Shown here one piece after another: positions 16,179-24,985 of a DNA stretch of 46,338 bases. The notes beneath the pieces are model-generated. The model was not told the origin of the DNA. It did no database searches and saw only the letters and a program-made list of their open reading frames with translations. Position numbers and translations under genes: made by a program. The stretch's first letter is position 1, and the number at the start of each line of letters is the position of its first letter. The DNA comes from Bacteroidota bacterium (GTDB taxonomy: Bacteria > Bacteroidota > Bacteroidia > Cytophagales > Cyclobacteriaceae), in contig JAEYXN010000047.1 in NCBI GenBank assembly GCA_023431285.1, positions 1-46,338 on the forward strand, read 5' to 3'.

Positions 16179-17752
16179 CATCCGTTCTCAACTATTTTCT
16201 CGAGGCGAACCTCGCTCTTTGCGCGTTCCTTCTTTTTTACACAATAGTATTAAGGAAGGAAACCAATTTCAGCTACAAGCGAATGGTATTGCTCAGCGGA
16301 ATTGTCATGTGCCTTCTGTTCCCGGCCTTCCATCTTAAAGGGACACCGCTCCCTCTCCCATCGATTGGCGAAGCTTTGAACCTCAGGTTCCTTCCAGAGA
16401 TGGTGGTCGTTGGTGCGTCAGACCACGAAGGCAACGCGATCTCTATGGGGTCGCCTGTCAATATCATACTTGTATTGTACCTCACCGTAGCGGCCCTTTT
16501 CCTTATCATCTTCGTGATAAGAATAGCAAATGTCTTTTCGATCATCAGGAATAGTTCTGCCAGCAAGCAGGGTAACCTTATGATCGCAGAATCCACAGAT
16601 CCAATTGCGCCGTTTTCCTTCTTTCATTTTATCGTGATCGGACGATCTGACCAGCTCACTTCAAAAGAAAAACAACTTATCATCGATCATGAAGCAGTGC
16701 ACGCACGACAACTTCATTCGATGGACATCCTTCTCCTTAATATTCTGGGAATCGTATTCTGGTTCAACCCGGTATTGAGGATCTATAAGAAAATCTTCAT
16801 TCAACTTCACGAGTACGAGGCAGATGCGCGCTCTGTCCAGGACGACGAAGTGAATGATTATTGCAACCTCCTGGCAAGGGTTGCGCTCTTGTCGGCCGAC
16901 ATAAGCATTGCCAACCATTTCTCAAGTTCCCTTACTCTTAAAAGAATTCAAATGCTAAAAACTATTAAACTAAGCATGAAACCTTGGAAGCAATGGATAG
17001 TGCTCTCAGCTTTCCCTTTGTTTTTCATCCTGCTCTCGTGCCAGGATCAGTTAGTGAATGAAGCGACGAATCTTGCGCGCTCATCAACGGTGGCCCTGGA
17101 TGTCCCTGACGAAGTTCAACGACAGTATGACGACCTCAAATCCAAAAATCCGAACCATAACCTCTTACTGATGGAAATCGATGATTCCAAATTACAGGAT
17201 CTCGAAAACATACAGAAGAGTGTGGAAGAGAAAGGCAAGATTATATCCGTGAACTTTATAAAGCCTTCTACGGAAGAATCAAGCAAACGAAACTTCCTCA
17301 TCATACAGTATGATGAAAACGTAAGAGCCCTCGCTGGTCGTGCCAGCCAGGACAACGTCTACACGATCGTAGAAGAATCGGCGGCTCCGGCTGAAGGATT
17401 GGAAAAGTTCTATGAATTCCTCGGAAACACAATCTCGTATCCCGCCGACGCAAGGGCGAAGGGTATCGAAGGAAAAGTTTTTGTCTCTTTTATTATCGAA
17501 ACCGATGGAACGCTGTCTGACTTTTCAATCGCAAAGAGTGTTGATGAGCAACTCGATGCAGAAGCACTGCGTGTCGTGAAGTTGTCGTCCAAATGGAAAG
17601 CAGCACGTCACGAAGGCGCGCCTGTGCGCCAGCGTATGGTATTACCGATTAATTTCAAGATTGGTGATAAATCTGATGCGAAAAAGGTTGGCTTCTTTGT
17701 TCCTCTGAATCCAGTTGAACATCTGAATCGAAAGGACAAGAACCATTGCTAA
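16175..17752 (+). CDS. M56 (BlaR1-like) membrane metallopeptidase fused to TonB C-terminal domain
   Basis: 525 residues. Three to four membrane helices lie before residue 210, and the zinc motif HEAVH (172-176) with the downstream LHEYEADA Glu as third ligand marks an M56 peptidase. A further helix near 274-289 (WKQWIVLSAFPLFFILLSC) leads into a periplasmic part. Residues about 405-510 are a TonB C-terminal domain (YPADARAKGIEGKVFVSFII through VLPINFKIG). There is no penicillin-binding sensor domain as in BlaR1. The pair probably senses an envelope or outer-membrane state and inactivates the co-encoded BlaI-like repressor. Overlaps blaI by four bases. Confidence 0.9.
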   Translation: MTSVLNYFLEANLALCAFLLFYTIVLRKETNFSYKRMVLLSGIVMCLLFPAFHLKGTPLPLPSIGEALNLRFLPEMVVVGASDHEGNAISMGSPVNIILVLYLTVAALFLIIFVIRIANVFSIIRNSSASKQGNLMIAESTDPIAPFSFFHFIVIGRSDQLTSKEKQLIIDHEAVHARQLHSMDILLLNILGIVFWFNPVLRIYKKIFIQLHEYEADARSVQDDEVNDYCNLLARVALLSADISIANHFSSSLTLKRIQMLKTIKLSMKPWKQWIVLSAFPLFFILLSCQDQLVNEATNLARSSTVALDVPDEVQRQYDDLKSKNPNHNLLLMEIDDSKLQDLENIQKSVEEKGKIISVNFIKPSTEESSKRNFLIIQYDENVRALAGRASQDNVYTIVEESAAPAEGLEKFYEFLGNTISYPADARAKGIEGKVFVSFIIETDGTLSDFSIAKSVDEQLDAEALRVVKLSSKWKAARHEGAPVRQRMVLPINFKIGDKSDAKKVGFFVPLNPVEHLNRKDKNHC

Positions 17753-17758
17753 AAACTC

Positions 17759-17788
17759 CCCAGGGCAGGATTTAAGTCCTGCCCTGGG
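17759..17788. terminator. Hairpin terminator between convergent genes
   Basis: Perfect 12-base stem CCCAGGGCAGGA / TCCTGCCCTGGG with a six-base loop, lying between the stop of the M56-TonB gene (17752) and the stop of the TlpA-like gene (17815). No clear T-run follows on the right; an A-run flanks the left side (17751-17755), so leftward termination is better supported than rightward. Confidence 0.75.
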
Positions 17789-17814
17789 ATATGAGATATC
17801 AATCTGATTTCTGA

Positions 17815-19014
17815 TTACTTCTTATCGAAGATCTCTGCAAGTTTATTGTCAAGTGCCTTTCCACGAAGGTTCTTCGCGATGATGACACCGTTAGGATCAA
17901 GCAATAAAGAGAAAGGTATTCCTGTGATGTTATAGGTTTTCGCTGCTTCTGATTGCCAGAACTTCAGATCAGACACGTGTGTCCACGTCAACTTATCCTC
18001 CTCGATGGCTTTTAGCCAGTCATCCTTTGAACGATCCAGGGAAACCCCGAACACGGTGAATCCTTTATCCTTGTACTTATTGAAAGCCCGAACAACATTG
18101 GGATTCTCCTGGCGGCAAGGGCCGCACCATTTTGCCCAGAAGTCTACCAGAACATATTTTCCCTTCATCGATGAAAGCGCCACGACGTTTCCTGAAGGAT
18201 CAGGCAAAGCAATTTCCGGCGCTGGTTGTCCGATGGCGGTGACTTTCATCTTTTCGACCGAAGCATGAAACTCCTTCACATGCGGAGAGGTCGGCCATGC
18301 TTTGGTTGCTTTCCCCGCAGCATCCACATACACGTCAAGATACTTATCGCGATCCATCATCGAGTTGCTCTGGAGAAAGTTGACGACACCAAGAGATGCA
18401 GGCTGCTCCTTCAGCAATTGAGCAACCTTGTCGTGTGACTTTTGTATTTCGGCCATGTACTCCTGCTGAAGTCTTCCGATCGTTTCTTCGTCCTGAGCCT
18501 GAACAGCCTTTTTAAAATCATCATTCAGCTTGGCGATCACCGGTGATGCTTCAGCCTTCTGGAACATTTCCTGAGCCTTATAGATCAAATCAATTTCAGG
18601 AGAGCCGTTGATCTGCACGAAGCCTGACGGACTGTTTCCATCGACATTCACTTCAATATTGCTCTTGTTGAGAATCACGTCAACCACTTGCCGGTTATAG
18701 AAATTCAACTTGTAGTAGCCAGGTTCGCTCAGCGTTACCTTTTTCGAGAATGTGTAATCAGATTTGAGTTTGATCGTATCCTGCCATCCAACTGATCCGC
18801 TGCGAATCTCCTGAATAGTTATTTGTCCCTGCTGCTGAGGAAAACCAACCTTTCCGCTGACAACAATTGACCAGGAAGCGGCCCCATCAGTTTCCCCGGA
18901 GTCTTCTTTGCCGGTAGATGAGCATGATATTGCAAGCGTCACCAACATCAGACAAATCACAAGCAACCTGTTGACCTTTACCGTTCTTAAGTTCGTGTAG
19001 ACCATACGTTTCAT
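17815..19014 (-). CDS. TlpA-like thiol-disulfide oxidoreductase lipoprotein (DUF4369-type N-terminus)
   Basis: 399 residues. A signal sequence with lipobox AISC (Cys31) is followed by a beta-rich domain (about 45-135) of the kind annotated DUF4369, a helical spacer (140-255), and a thioredoxin-fold domain with the redox motif WCGPC at 296-300 and the cis-Pro loop ITGIPFSLLLDP. Such proteins reduce or exchange disulfides in the periplasm, often for cytochrome maturation or folding of secreted proteins. Last gene of the leftward alaS-gatB run: it starts 3 bases after the gatB stop, so it is probably co-transcribed. Confidence 0.93.
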   Translation of the reverse strand: MKRMVYTNLRTVKVNRLLVICLMLVTLAISCSSTGKEDSGETDGAASWSIVVSGKVGFPQQQGQITIQEIRSGSVGWQDTIKLKSDYTFSKKVTLSEPGYYKLNFYNRQVVDVILNKSNIEVNVDGNSPSGFVQINGSPEIDLIYKAQEMFQKAEASPVIAKLNDDFKKAVQAQDEETIGRLQQEYMAEIQKSHDKVAQLLKEQPASLGVVNFLQSNSMMDRDKYLDVYVDAAGKATKAWPTSPHVKEFHASVEKMKVTAIGQPAPEIALPDPSGNVVALSSMKGKYVLVDFWAKWCGPCRQENPNVVRAFNKYKDKGFTVFGVSLDRSKDDWLKAIEEDKLTWTHVSDLKFWQSEAAKTYNITGIPFSLLLDPNGVIIAKNLRGKALDNKLAEIFDKK

Positions 19015-19017
19015 GCT

Positions 19018-20481
19018 TTATACTTTTTCCTTTAGCTTTTTCGTCAATAATTCGTTCGTGACTTTAGGGTCAGCTTTTCCTTTGCTTCTTTTCATCACTT
19101 CACCCATAAACATGGCGACAATTCCTTTCTTGCCGTTTCGGAATTCTTCAACCTTTAACGGGAATTCCCTGATTACCTGATCAATAATTACACCAATGGC
19201 GTCGGTATTGCTATCCTGAAGCAAATTAAGCGCCTCTGCAATTTCCATTGGTTTCTTATGAGCGTCCTCCAGGAGGGCTGGAAGGAGCTTTTGGGATGCG
19301 GATCCAAAGCTGATCTTCCCGGTGTCAATCATTTTGATGATCTCAGCGATCGCTGATGGAGATACCGTCAGTTCGCTCGCTGAAATATTCTTTTCATTCA
19401 ACACAGATTTCAGCGGCCCCATTACCCAGTTCGACGCAGCCTTGTAATTATCTGTTTCCTGACATATCCTTTCAAAGTAGGCGGCAAGATCTCTGGCTTC
19501 AGTGAGCACCTGCGCATCGTACGGCGGAATAGAATACTGCGAGACAAAACGCTCCTGTAACTGGCGAGGCAACTCAGGCATCGACGCATGAATCTGCGCA
19601 AGCCATTCTTCTGATACGATCATCGGGCTCAGATCAGGATCAGGAAAATAACGATAGTCGTTGAGTTCTTCCTTCGTGCGCATGCCATAGGTCTTACCAT
19701 TACCGGCATTGAATGTCCTTGTCTCACTCACCACAACTTCACCTTGTTCAAGCAACAGGATCTGCCGTTCAGCTTCGTGATCAATGGCATGCTGCACATT
19801 GCGGATGGAGTTCATGTTCTTAACCTCAACCTTCTTTCCATATTCCGTTGCGCCCTTCAGCCTGACCGATACGTTGGCATCACAACGCATGGAACCCTCT
19901 TCCATATTACCGTCGCAGATATCGAGATAACGAACGATCTTCCGGATCTCAGTAAGGTATGCGTATGCCTCATCCGATGAACGGATCGAAGGTTCAGTGA
20001 CTATTTCAATCAATGGGACACCAGCCCTGTTGAAGTCGACAAGAGTATCCGATTCCTCAGGAAGGTGAATCGACTTCCCTGCATCTTCTTCAATATGAAT
20101 CCTGTTTAAGGTGATGTCTTTTTCACCGGACTTTGTGGTTACCCGAACATAGCCTCCTTTACAGATCGGAGTCCGGTCCTGCGTAAGCTGATAACCCTTT
20201 GGAAGATCCGGATAAAAATAATTCTTGCGGTCGAAAATATTAAAGCGGCTGATCTCGCAATGACAGGCGAGTCCCATCCTGATCGCATGCTCAACAACCT
20301 TTTTGTTTAATATCGGAAGCGTACCCGGATGTCCAAGCGTGATCACACTGACATTGGTGTTAGGTGCACGGCCAAATGCAGTTGAGTCGGTGTTGTAAAT
20401 CTTACTTTCCGTCAGCAGTTGGCAATGAACTTCGAGTCCAACAACCAGCTCGTATTTATCTCGTATTGACTTATCCAGCAT
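19018..20481 (-). CDS. gatB: Aspartyl/glutamyl-tRNA(Asn/Gln) amidotransferase subunit B
   Basis: 487 residues. YELVVGLEVHCQLLTESKIY at the start, TLGHPGTLPILNKKVVEHAI, FDRKNYFYPDLPKGYQLTQ and the DEAYAYLTEIRKIVRYLDIC region are GatB hallmarks, and the C-terminal helical tail (YqeY-like) ends in KVTNELLTKKLKEKV. With GatA and GatC it converts misacylated Glu-tRNA(Gln) or Asp-tRNA(Asn) to the amide form. gatA and gatC are not in the window. It lies 13 bases downstream of alaS, so two translation genes share a unit. Confidence 0.97.
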   Translation of the reverse strand: MLDKSIRDKYELVVGLEVHCQLLTESKIYNTDSTAFGRAPNTNVSVITLGHPGTLPILNKKVVEHAIRMGLACHCEISRFNIFDRKNYFYPDLPKGYQLTQDRTPICKGGYVRVTTKSGEKDITLNRIHIEEDAGKSIHLPEESDTLVDFNRAGVPLIEIVTEPSIRSSDEAYAYLTEIRKIVRYLDICDGNMEEGSMRCDANVSVRLKGATEYGKKVEVKNMNSIRNVQHAIDHEAERQILLLEQGEVVVSETRTFNAGNGKTYGMRTKEELNDYRYFPDPDLSPMIVSEEWLAQIHASMPELPRQLQERFVSQYSIPPYDAQVLTEARDLAAYFERICQETDNYKAASNWVMGPLKSVLNEKNISASELTVSPSAIAEIIKMIDTGKISFGSASQKLLPALLEDAHKKPMEIAEALNLLQDSNTDAIGVIIDQVIREFPLKVEEFRNGKKGIVAMFMGEVMKRSKGKADPKVTNELLTKKLKEKV

Positions 20482-20494
20482 TACAGCGTTTCGA

Positions 20495-23209
20495 CTACTT
20501 CTGAATTAATTCCTTTGCTTTCTCGATGACAGCGCCCAGGCCGTTCAGGTTCTTACCTCCAGCCGTTGCGTAGAACGCCTGGCCTCCCCCGCCTCCGTCG
20601 ATTTCGCGGGCAAGTTGCTTAACCATATTGCCAGCATGATATTTATTTGTCAGCGCGAGTTTCTCGCCGATCATTACAGCGACCTGAGGTTTGTTATCTA
20701 CATCCGCAGCAAGCACCATCAACAGATCCTCGAACTGATTACGCAATCCGTAAGCGATATTCTTCAAAGCGTCAGCAGATGGAACTGTCACCTTCTCAAT
20801 GATAAGGTTGACCCCATCAGTATTGACTACCTTGCGCGCAAGTTCGTCCTTCAACTGATTGGCCTGCTCCTGCTGAATTGTCTCAAGCTTTTTCTCCAGC
20901 TGTTGTTTTTCCTCAACCAGATTTCTCACTGCTCCGAGTACATCCTTAGTATTCTTAACCACCGCTTTTACCTGCGCAAGCGTCTCAAGCTCCGTACGCA
21001 CATATTTTTCAGCTTCGAGTGCTGTAATCGCTTCGATCCTGCGGACTCCTGCCGCGACTGAGCTTTCTGAGATAACCTTGAATAACCCTATCTCGCCCGT
21101 CGAACGCACGTGTGTCCCACCGCAGAGCTCAACTGAGAACTTCGGATCAAAAGTAATGACGCGTACAAAGTCGCCGTACTTCTCACCGAATAGAGCCATT
21201 GCCCCTAATGATTTCGCATCAGCGATAGGTACATTTCTCTTTTCATCGAGAGGTATGTTCTGACGTATTCGTTCGTTTACGATATCTTCCACCTTAAGAA
21301 TTTCTTCGTCCGTCATCGCTGCGAAGTGTGAAAAGTCGAAGCGAAGAACTTTCTCATTTACGAGCGATCCTTTTTGTTCCACATGCTTTCCAAGAACCTG
21401 TCGTAGCGCAGCGTGTAGCAAGTGCGTTGCGGAGTGATTGTCCATCGTAAGCGCCCGCTTAGATCGGTTCACCTCCGCGTGAAAAGTTCCACTCAGATTT
21501 TCAGGCAGCGTTTCAGAAATATGGACGATCAATTCATTCTCTTTCTTCGTATCAATGATCGCGATCTTTTCATTCACATTCGAAATGTATCCGGCATCTC
21601 CCACCTGGCCACCGCTCTCTGCGTAAAAAGGAGTACGATCGAATATCAGCTGGAAAAGATCTTTATTCTTCTGTCTGATTTTGCGATACTTTATCAATTT
21701 CACTTCAGACTCAAGGTGATCATACCCAATAAACTCGGGCTTCGCGTCCTGCCCTACCATCACCCAGTCTCCGGTTTCTTTTGCTGCGTCTGCTTTGGAT
21801 CGCGTCTTCTGTTTTTCCATTTCGCGGGTAAAGCCTTTCTCATCGACTGTAAAACCACGTTCTCTTGCGATCAGTGACGTCAGATCAAGAGGGAAACCGT
21901 ATGTATCATATAATTCAAAAGCTTGTTCACCGCCGATCTCATTCGACTTCAATTCGGTCTGAATAGATTCAATGCGTTTTAATCCTTTCTCCAACGTGCG
22001 AAGGAATGACGCTTCTTCTTCAAAGATCACCTTACTCACATAGTCTTTCTGACTTTCGAGCTCAGGGAATACATTCTTCAGCTGATTGCTCAGTACCGGC
22101 ACCAACGAATAAATAAACGGCTCTTTAAAATTCAAAAAAGTGAAACCATAGCGGACTCCGCGGCGAAGGATCCGTCGAATAACGTAGCCAGCTCCAGTGT
22201 TTGAAGGAAGCTGTCCATCGGCGATGGCGAAGGAAACCGCGCGCACATGGTCTGCGATTACACGCATGGCGATATCGGTCTTTTCGTCCGTTTTATAGGA
22301 AATTCCCGCTGTTTTTCCGATGAAGTCTATCATCGGGGAGAAAACGTCCGTATCGTAATTTGAAGTCTTACCTTGAATAGCCATGCACAGACGCTCAAAC
22401 CCCATTCCGGTGTCGACGTTTTTCGAAGGCAGAGGTTTTAAAAGGGTAAGCGACGAACGAAGTTTTTCCCTCGCGATTTTCTTATCCTCACCCTTGTAGT
22501 CAAGCTCAAAGCGAACCAACTCACCGGAACCACCTTTTGCAGGATTCCAATAGCGTTCAAATTCCATGAACACCAGATTCCATATCTCGATCACCTGTGG
22601 ATGATCGTTGTTGACAAGATCCTTTCCGGGAATGCGCTTTACCTCATCGTCGGAGCGAAGATCAACGTGAATTTCCGAGCATGGCCCACATGGTCCCACG
22701 TCAGCCATTTCCCAGAAATTGTCTTTCTTGCTTCCGTGAAGAATTCTTTCTTCTGCGATGAATCCTTTCCAGAGGTTATAAGCCTCTTCGTCGACCGCGA
22801 GATTGTCATCTTTATCGCCGCCGAAAACTGTGACGTAAAGTCTGTCTTTGGGAAGATTATACTCAACGGTGAGGAGTTCCCATGCCCATTCAATTGCTTC
22901 CTTCTTGAAGTAGTCGCCGAAAGACCAGTTGCCCAGCATTTCGAACATGGTATGATGGTAGGTATCGATCCCTACCTCTTCAAGATCGTTGTGCTTGCCG
23001 CTGACACGAAGACACTTTTGAGTATCGGCCACCCGTCGGGCTTTAGGGGTTGCGTTGCCAAGGAAATTATCCTTGAACTGTACCATCCCGGAGTTGGTGA
23101 ATAGCAGTGTCGGGTCGTTCTTCAGCACGAGGGGTGCGGAGGGAACGATTGTATGGCCTTTGCTTTGAAAAAAATCCAGAAATTTTTGCCTGATCGAGCC
23201 CGAATCCAT
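20495..23209 (-). CDS. alaS: Alanyl-tRNA synthetase
   Basis: 904 residues, somewhat longer than the 876 of E. coli. Class II core: FLDFFQSKGHTIVPSAPLVL, LLFTNSGMVQFKDNFLG and the motif 3 region GFERLCMAIQGK. The editing domain has the zinc-binding HSATHLLHAAL and CGGTH, and the C-terminal part has the coiled coil and DHHA1 domain ending in GGGGGQAFYATAGGK. It charges tRNA(Ala) and clears mischarged Ser/Gly. It is the first gene of the leftward alaS-gatB-TlpA unit; a 9-base inverted repeat lies 36 bases upstream of its start codon. Confidence 0.98.
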   Translation of the reverse strand: MDSGSIRQKFLDFFQSKGHTIVPSAPLVLKNDPTLLFTNSGMVQFKDNFLGNATPKARRVADTQKCLRVSGKHNDLEEVGIDTYHHTMFEMLGNWSFGDYFKKEAIEWAWELLTVEYNLPKDRLYVTVFGGDKDDNLAVDEEAYNLWKGFIAEERILHGSKKDNFWEMADVGPCGPCSEIHVDLRSDDEVKRIPGKDLVNNDHPQVIEIWNLVFMEFERYWNPAKGGSGELVRFELDYKGEDKKIAREKLRSSLTLLKPLPSKNVDTGMGFERLCMAIQGKTSNYDTDVFSPMIDFIGKTAGISYKTDEKTDIAMRVIADHVRAVSFAIADGQLPSNTGAGYVIRRILRRGVRYGFTFLNFKEPFIYSLVPVLSNQLKNVFPELESQKDYVSKVIFEEEASFLRTLEKGLKRIESIQTELKSNEIGGEQAFELYDTYGFPLDLTSLIARERGFTVDEKGFTREMEKQKTRSKADAAKETGDWVMVGQDAKPEFIGYDHLESEVKLIKYRKIRQKNKDLFQLIFDRTPFYAESGGQVGDAGYISNVNEKIAIIDTKKENELIVHISETLPENLSGTFHAEVNRSKRALTMDNHSATHLLHAALRQVLGKHVEQKGSLVNEKVLRFDFSHFAAMTDEEILKVEDIVNERIRQNIPLDEKRNVPIADAKSLGAMALFGEKYGDFVRVITFDPKFSVELCGGTHVRSTGEIGLFKVISESSVAAGVRRIEAITALEAEKYVRTELETLAQVKAVVKNTKDVLGAVRNLVEEKQQLEKKLETIQQEQANQLKDELARKVVNTDGVNLIIEKVTVPSADALKNIAYGLRNQFEDLLMVLAADVDNKPQVAVMIGEKLALTNKYHAGNMVKQLAREIDGGGGGQAFYATAGGKNLNGLGAVIEKAKELIQK

Positions 23210-23244
23210 GATGTGATCTATCTATTAAGAAAGTAAGTATATGA

Positions 23245-23267
23245 TTTATAATGTTTTACATTATAAA
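23245..23267 (-). promoter_or_regulatory. Palindrome in the alaS upstream region
   Basis: Perfect inverted repeat TTTATAATG-TTTTA-CATTATAAA, 36 bases before the alaS ATG. It could be an operator or a small AT-rich hairpin in the leader. There is no flanking T-run, and a terminator is unlikely this close to a start. It lies in the 297-base divergent gap (23210-23506) between alaS and the CapA-like gene, which otherwise holds no gene I can support. Confidence 0.5.
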
Positions 23268-23380
23268 AAAATTCAGCAAGCCACAAAATTAAGAGGTCTC
23301 TCTCGACATTAAGCAGGGAATAGATTTTTTTTTGGCTTATTATTCGCAATCAAACACCAAAAAGCGGTCTTATCGGGCGG

Positions 23381-23428
23381 GAATTGATTGAATGATCACA
23401 TCAGGGTCGTGATGTTAACCCTCAATTC
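23381..23428 (+). promoter_or_regulatory. Possible structured leader of the CapA-like gene
   Basis: GAATTGA (23381-23387) and TCAATTC (23422-23428) are perfect complements. Between them ATCAC/GTGAT, ACATC/GATGT and AGGGT/ACCCT can pair in competing ways. The element ends 78 bases before the chosen start at 23507. It may be an RNA stem or an operator; the evidence is only pairing. Confidence 0.3.
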
Positions 23429-23506
23429 GATAGAATGTTAGTTTGCATGCCGGATCGACTTTCACCCTTTTGTTTTTCTGCTTTTATTTGCCTTCATATA
23501 GTTGGT

Positions 23507-24577
23507 ATGCGTCTTCGATTCATTTTAGGCTTCAGTCTTTTCTTTTCAATCGCCCACGCCCAGGATTCTGTGGTGCAGGTGGCAGATACCCTTCGCCGCA
23601 GCGACACTTTGAGCATCATCGGGGTTGGTGACATTATGATGGGCACCAATTACCCTGAAGATAGGCTTCCGCCCCGCGACGGAGCATTCCTTATGGAAGG
23701 CGTCGATTCTATCCTTCAGGACGCAGACGTAACTTTTGGGAACCTCGAGGGAGTGCTACTCGACTCCGGAGGTACTCCGAAACGTTGCAAGGATCCTAAA
23801 GTGTGCTACGCATTCCGTTCACCGGTTCGATATGTAAGCAATCTGACGAAGGCCGGATTCGATCTAATGAGTCTGGCAAACAATCATGCGGGCGATATGG
23901 GAGAAGAAGGACGTCAGAGTAGTATGCGTGTGCTCGAAGAAAATGGTATTCTTCATGCCGGCCAGTTAAATCAAAAGACAACGATTTTCGAAAAGGATAG
24001 TGTGCGCTACGGACTTGTGGCATTTGCTCCGAACAGTAACTGCGTTCCATTGAACGATATCGAAGGAGCGAAACAGCTTGTTATGCAGCTCGACTCAATT
24101 GTTGATGTGGTGATTGTTTCGTTTCACGGAGGTGCAGAAGGCGCACAATTTCAAAATGTACCCAGAACAGAGGAGATGTACTATGGTGAAAACCGCGGTG
24201 ATGTTTACAAATTTTCCCATACATTAATAGATGCAGGCGCGGACATTATATTCGGACACGGTCCTCATGTTACCAGGGCGATTGAAGTCTACAATAACCG
24301 TTTTATCGCATATAGTCTGGGAAATTTTTGCACTTACCGGGGTATCAGTATTGCAGGAGTAAATGGAATTGCTCCGATAATAAAAGTGTTCACCGACAGA
24401 GAGGGAAAATTCCTTTTCGGTCGGATTACGCCTACTCAGCAGACCTACGAGCACGGCGTCCGGGTTGACCCGGAGAAAAAAGTTATTTTGAAGATCAGGG
24501 AACTCACCAAAAAAGATTTCCCTGAGGGAAATATTGAGATTGACGATGATGGTTTAATTACTTACCTTGCTCAATAA
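23507..24577 (+). CDS. CapA-like (PGA synthesis type) metallophosphatase-fold protein, secreted
   Basis: 356 residues from the ATG at 23507, which gives a clean signal peptide (MRLRFILGFSLFFSIAHAQ). An ATG at 23435 would add 24 residues and spoil it. The body has SIIGVGDIMMGTNYP, VTFGNLEGVL, GFDLMSLANNHAGDMGEEG, VIVSFHGGAE and IFGHGPHVTRAIEVYNNRFIAYSLGNF (two adjoining pieces of the same block), the CapA/poly-gamma-glutamate family pattern with metal-binding Asp, Asn and His residues. Some members act in poly-gamma-glutamate release or capsule synthesis, but most single copies are uncharacterised. The MerR gene starts one base after its stop. Confidence 0.9.
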   Translation: MRLRFILGFSLFFSIAHAQDSVVQVADTLRRSDTLSIIGVGDIMMGTNYPEDRLPPRDGAFLMEGVDSILQDADVTFGNLEGVLLDSGGTPKRCKDPKVCYAFRSPVRYVSNLTKAGFDLMSLANNHAGDMGEEGRQSSMRVLEENGILHAGQLNQKTTIFEKDSVRYGLVAFAPNSNCVPLNDIEGAKQLVMQLDSIVDVVIVSFHGGAEGAQFQNVPRTEEMYYGENRGDVYKFSHTLIDAGADIIFGHGPHVTRAIEVYNNRFIAYSLGNFCTYRGISIAGVNGIAPIIKVFTDREGKFLFGRITPTQQTYEHGVRVDPEKKVILKIRELTKKDFPEGNIEIDDDGLITYLAQ

Positions 24578-24578
24578 C

Positions 24579-24917
24579 ATGGCGTACAAAGAAAAGGAAA
24601 TAGAGAAGCTTTATTACTCAATTGGAGAAGTAGCTGAATTGTTCAATGTTGCGCCATCCCTTATTCGTTTCTGGGAATCGGAATTCGATATCATCAAGCC
24701 CAAAAAGAATCGCAAGGGAAACCGCCAGTTCACACGGGAAGATATTGACAACGTCCGGACGATCTATCACCTTGTGAAAGAGAAAGGTTTTACGCTTCAG
24801 GGCGCTAAAGAAATGTTGCGTAACGATTCACAGGCAGTTCGCGACAAGATGGACCTCATTGATTCGCTGAAGAAAGTTCGCTCATTCCTGGCCGAGCTGA
24901 AGGAAAGGATGAGCTGA
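24579..24917 (+). CDS. MerR family transcriptional regulator
   Basis: 112 residues from the ATG at 24579 (MAYKEKEIEKLYYSIGEVAE). YYSIGEVAELFNVAPSLIRF followed by WESEFDIIKPKKNRKGNRQF and DIDNVRTIYHLVKEKGFTL make up the MerR winged helix. The remaining 35 residues form a short dimerisation helix with no cysteine-rich effector site, as in the small orphan MerR proteins common in Bacteroidota. An in-frame upstream start at 24567 would overlap the previous gene by 11 bases. A terminator follows directly at 24941. Confidence 0.93.
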   Translation: MAYKEKEIEKLYYSIGEVAELFNVAPSLIRFWESEFDIIKPKKNRKGNRQFTREDIDNVRTIYHLVKEKGFTLQGAKEMLRNDSQAVRDKMDLIDSLKKVRSFLAELKERMS

Positions 24918-24940
24918 AATTATTAAGAAGCATTTTGTTC

Positions 24941-24970
24941 AAGCCGGTGATACCATCGGCTTTTTGTTTT
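24941..24970 (+). terminator. Rho-independent terminator after the MerR gene
   Basis: Stem AAGCCGGT (24941-24948) / ATCGGCTT (24955-24962), one G-U pair, six-base loop, followed by TTTGTTTT. It ends the CapA-MerR transcript 24 bases after the MerR stop and lies just before the dprA ATG at 24986. Confidence 0.8.
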
Positions 24971-24985
24971 ATACCGTTGTCTTTT

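Noticed and set aside
19744..23104. Several open frames of 60-170 codons antisense to gatB and alaS.
   Set aside because: They are antisense to well-conserved enzymes, lack family motifs and reflect the codon pattern of the real strand.
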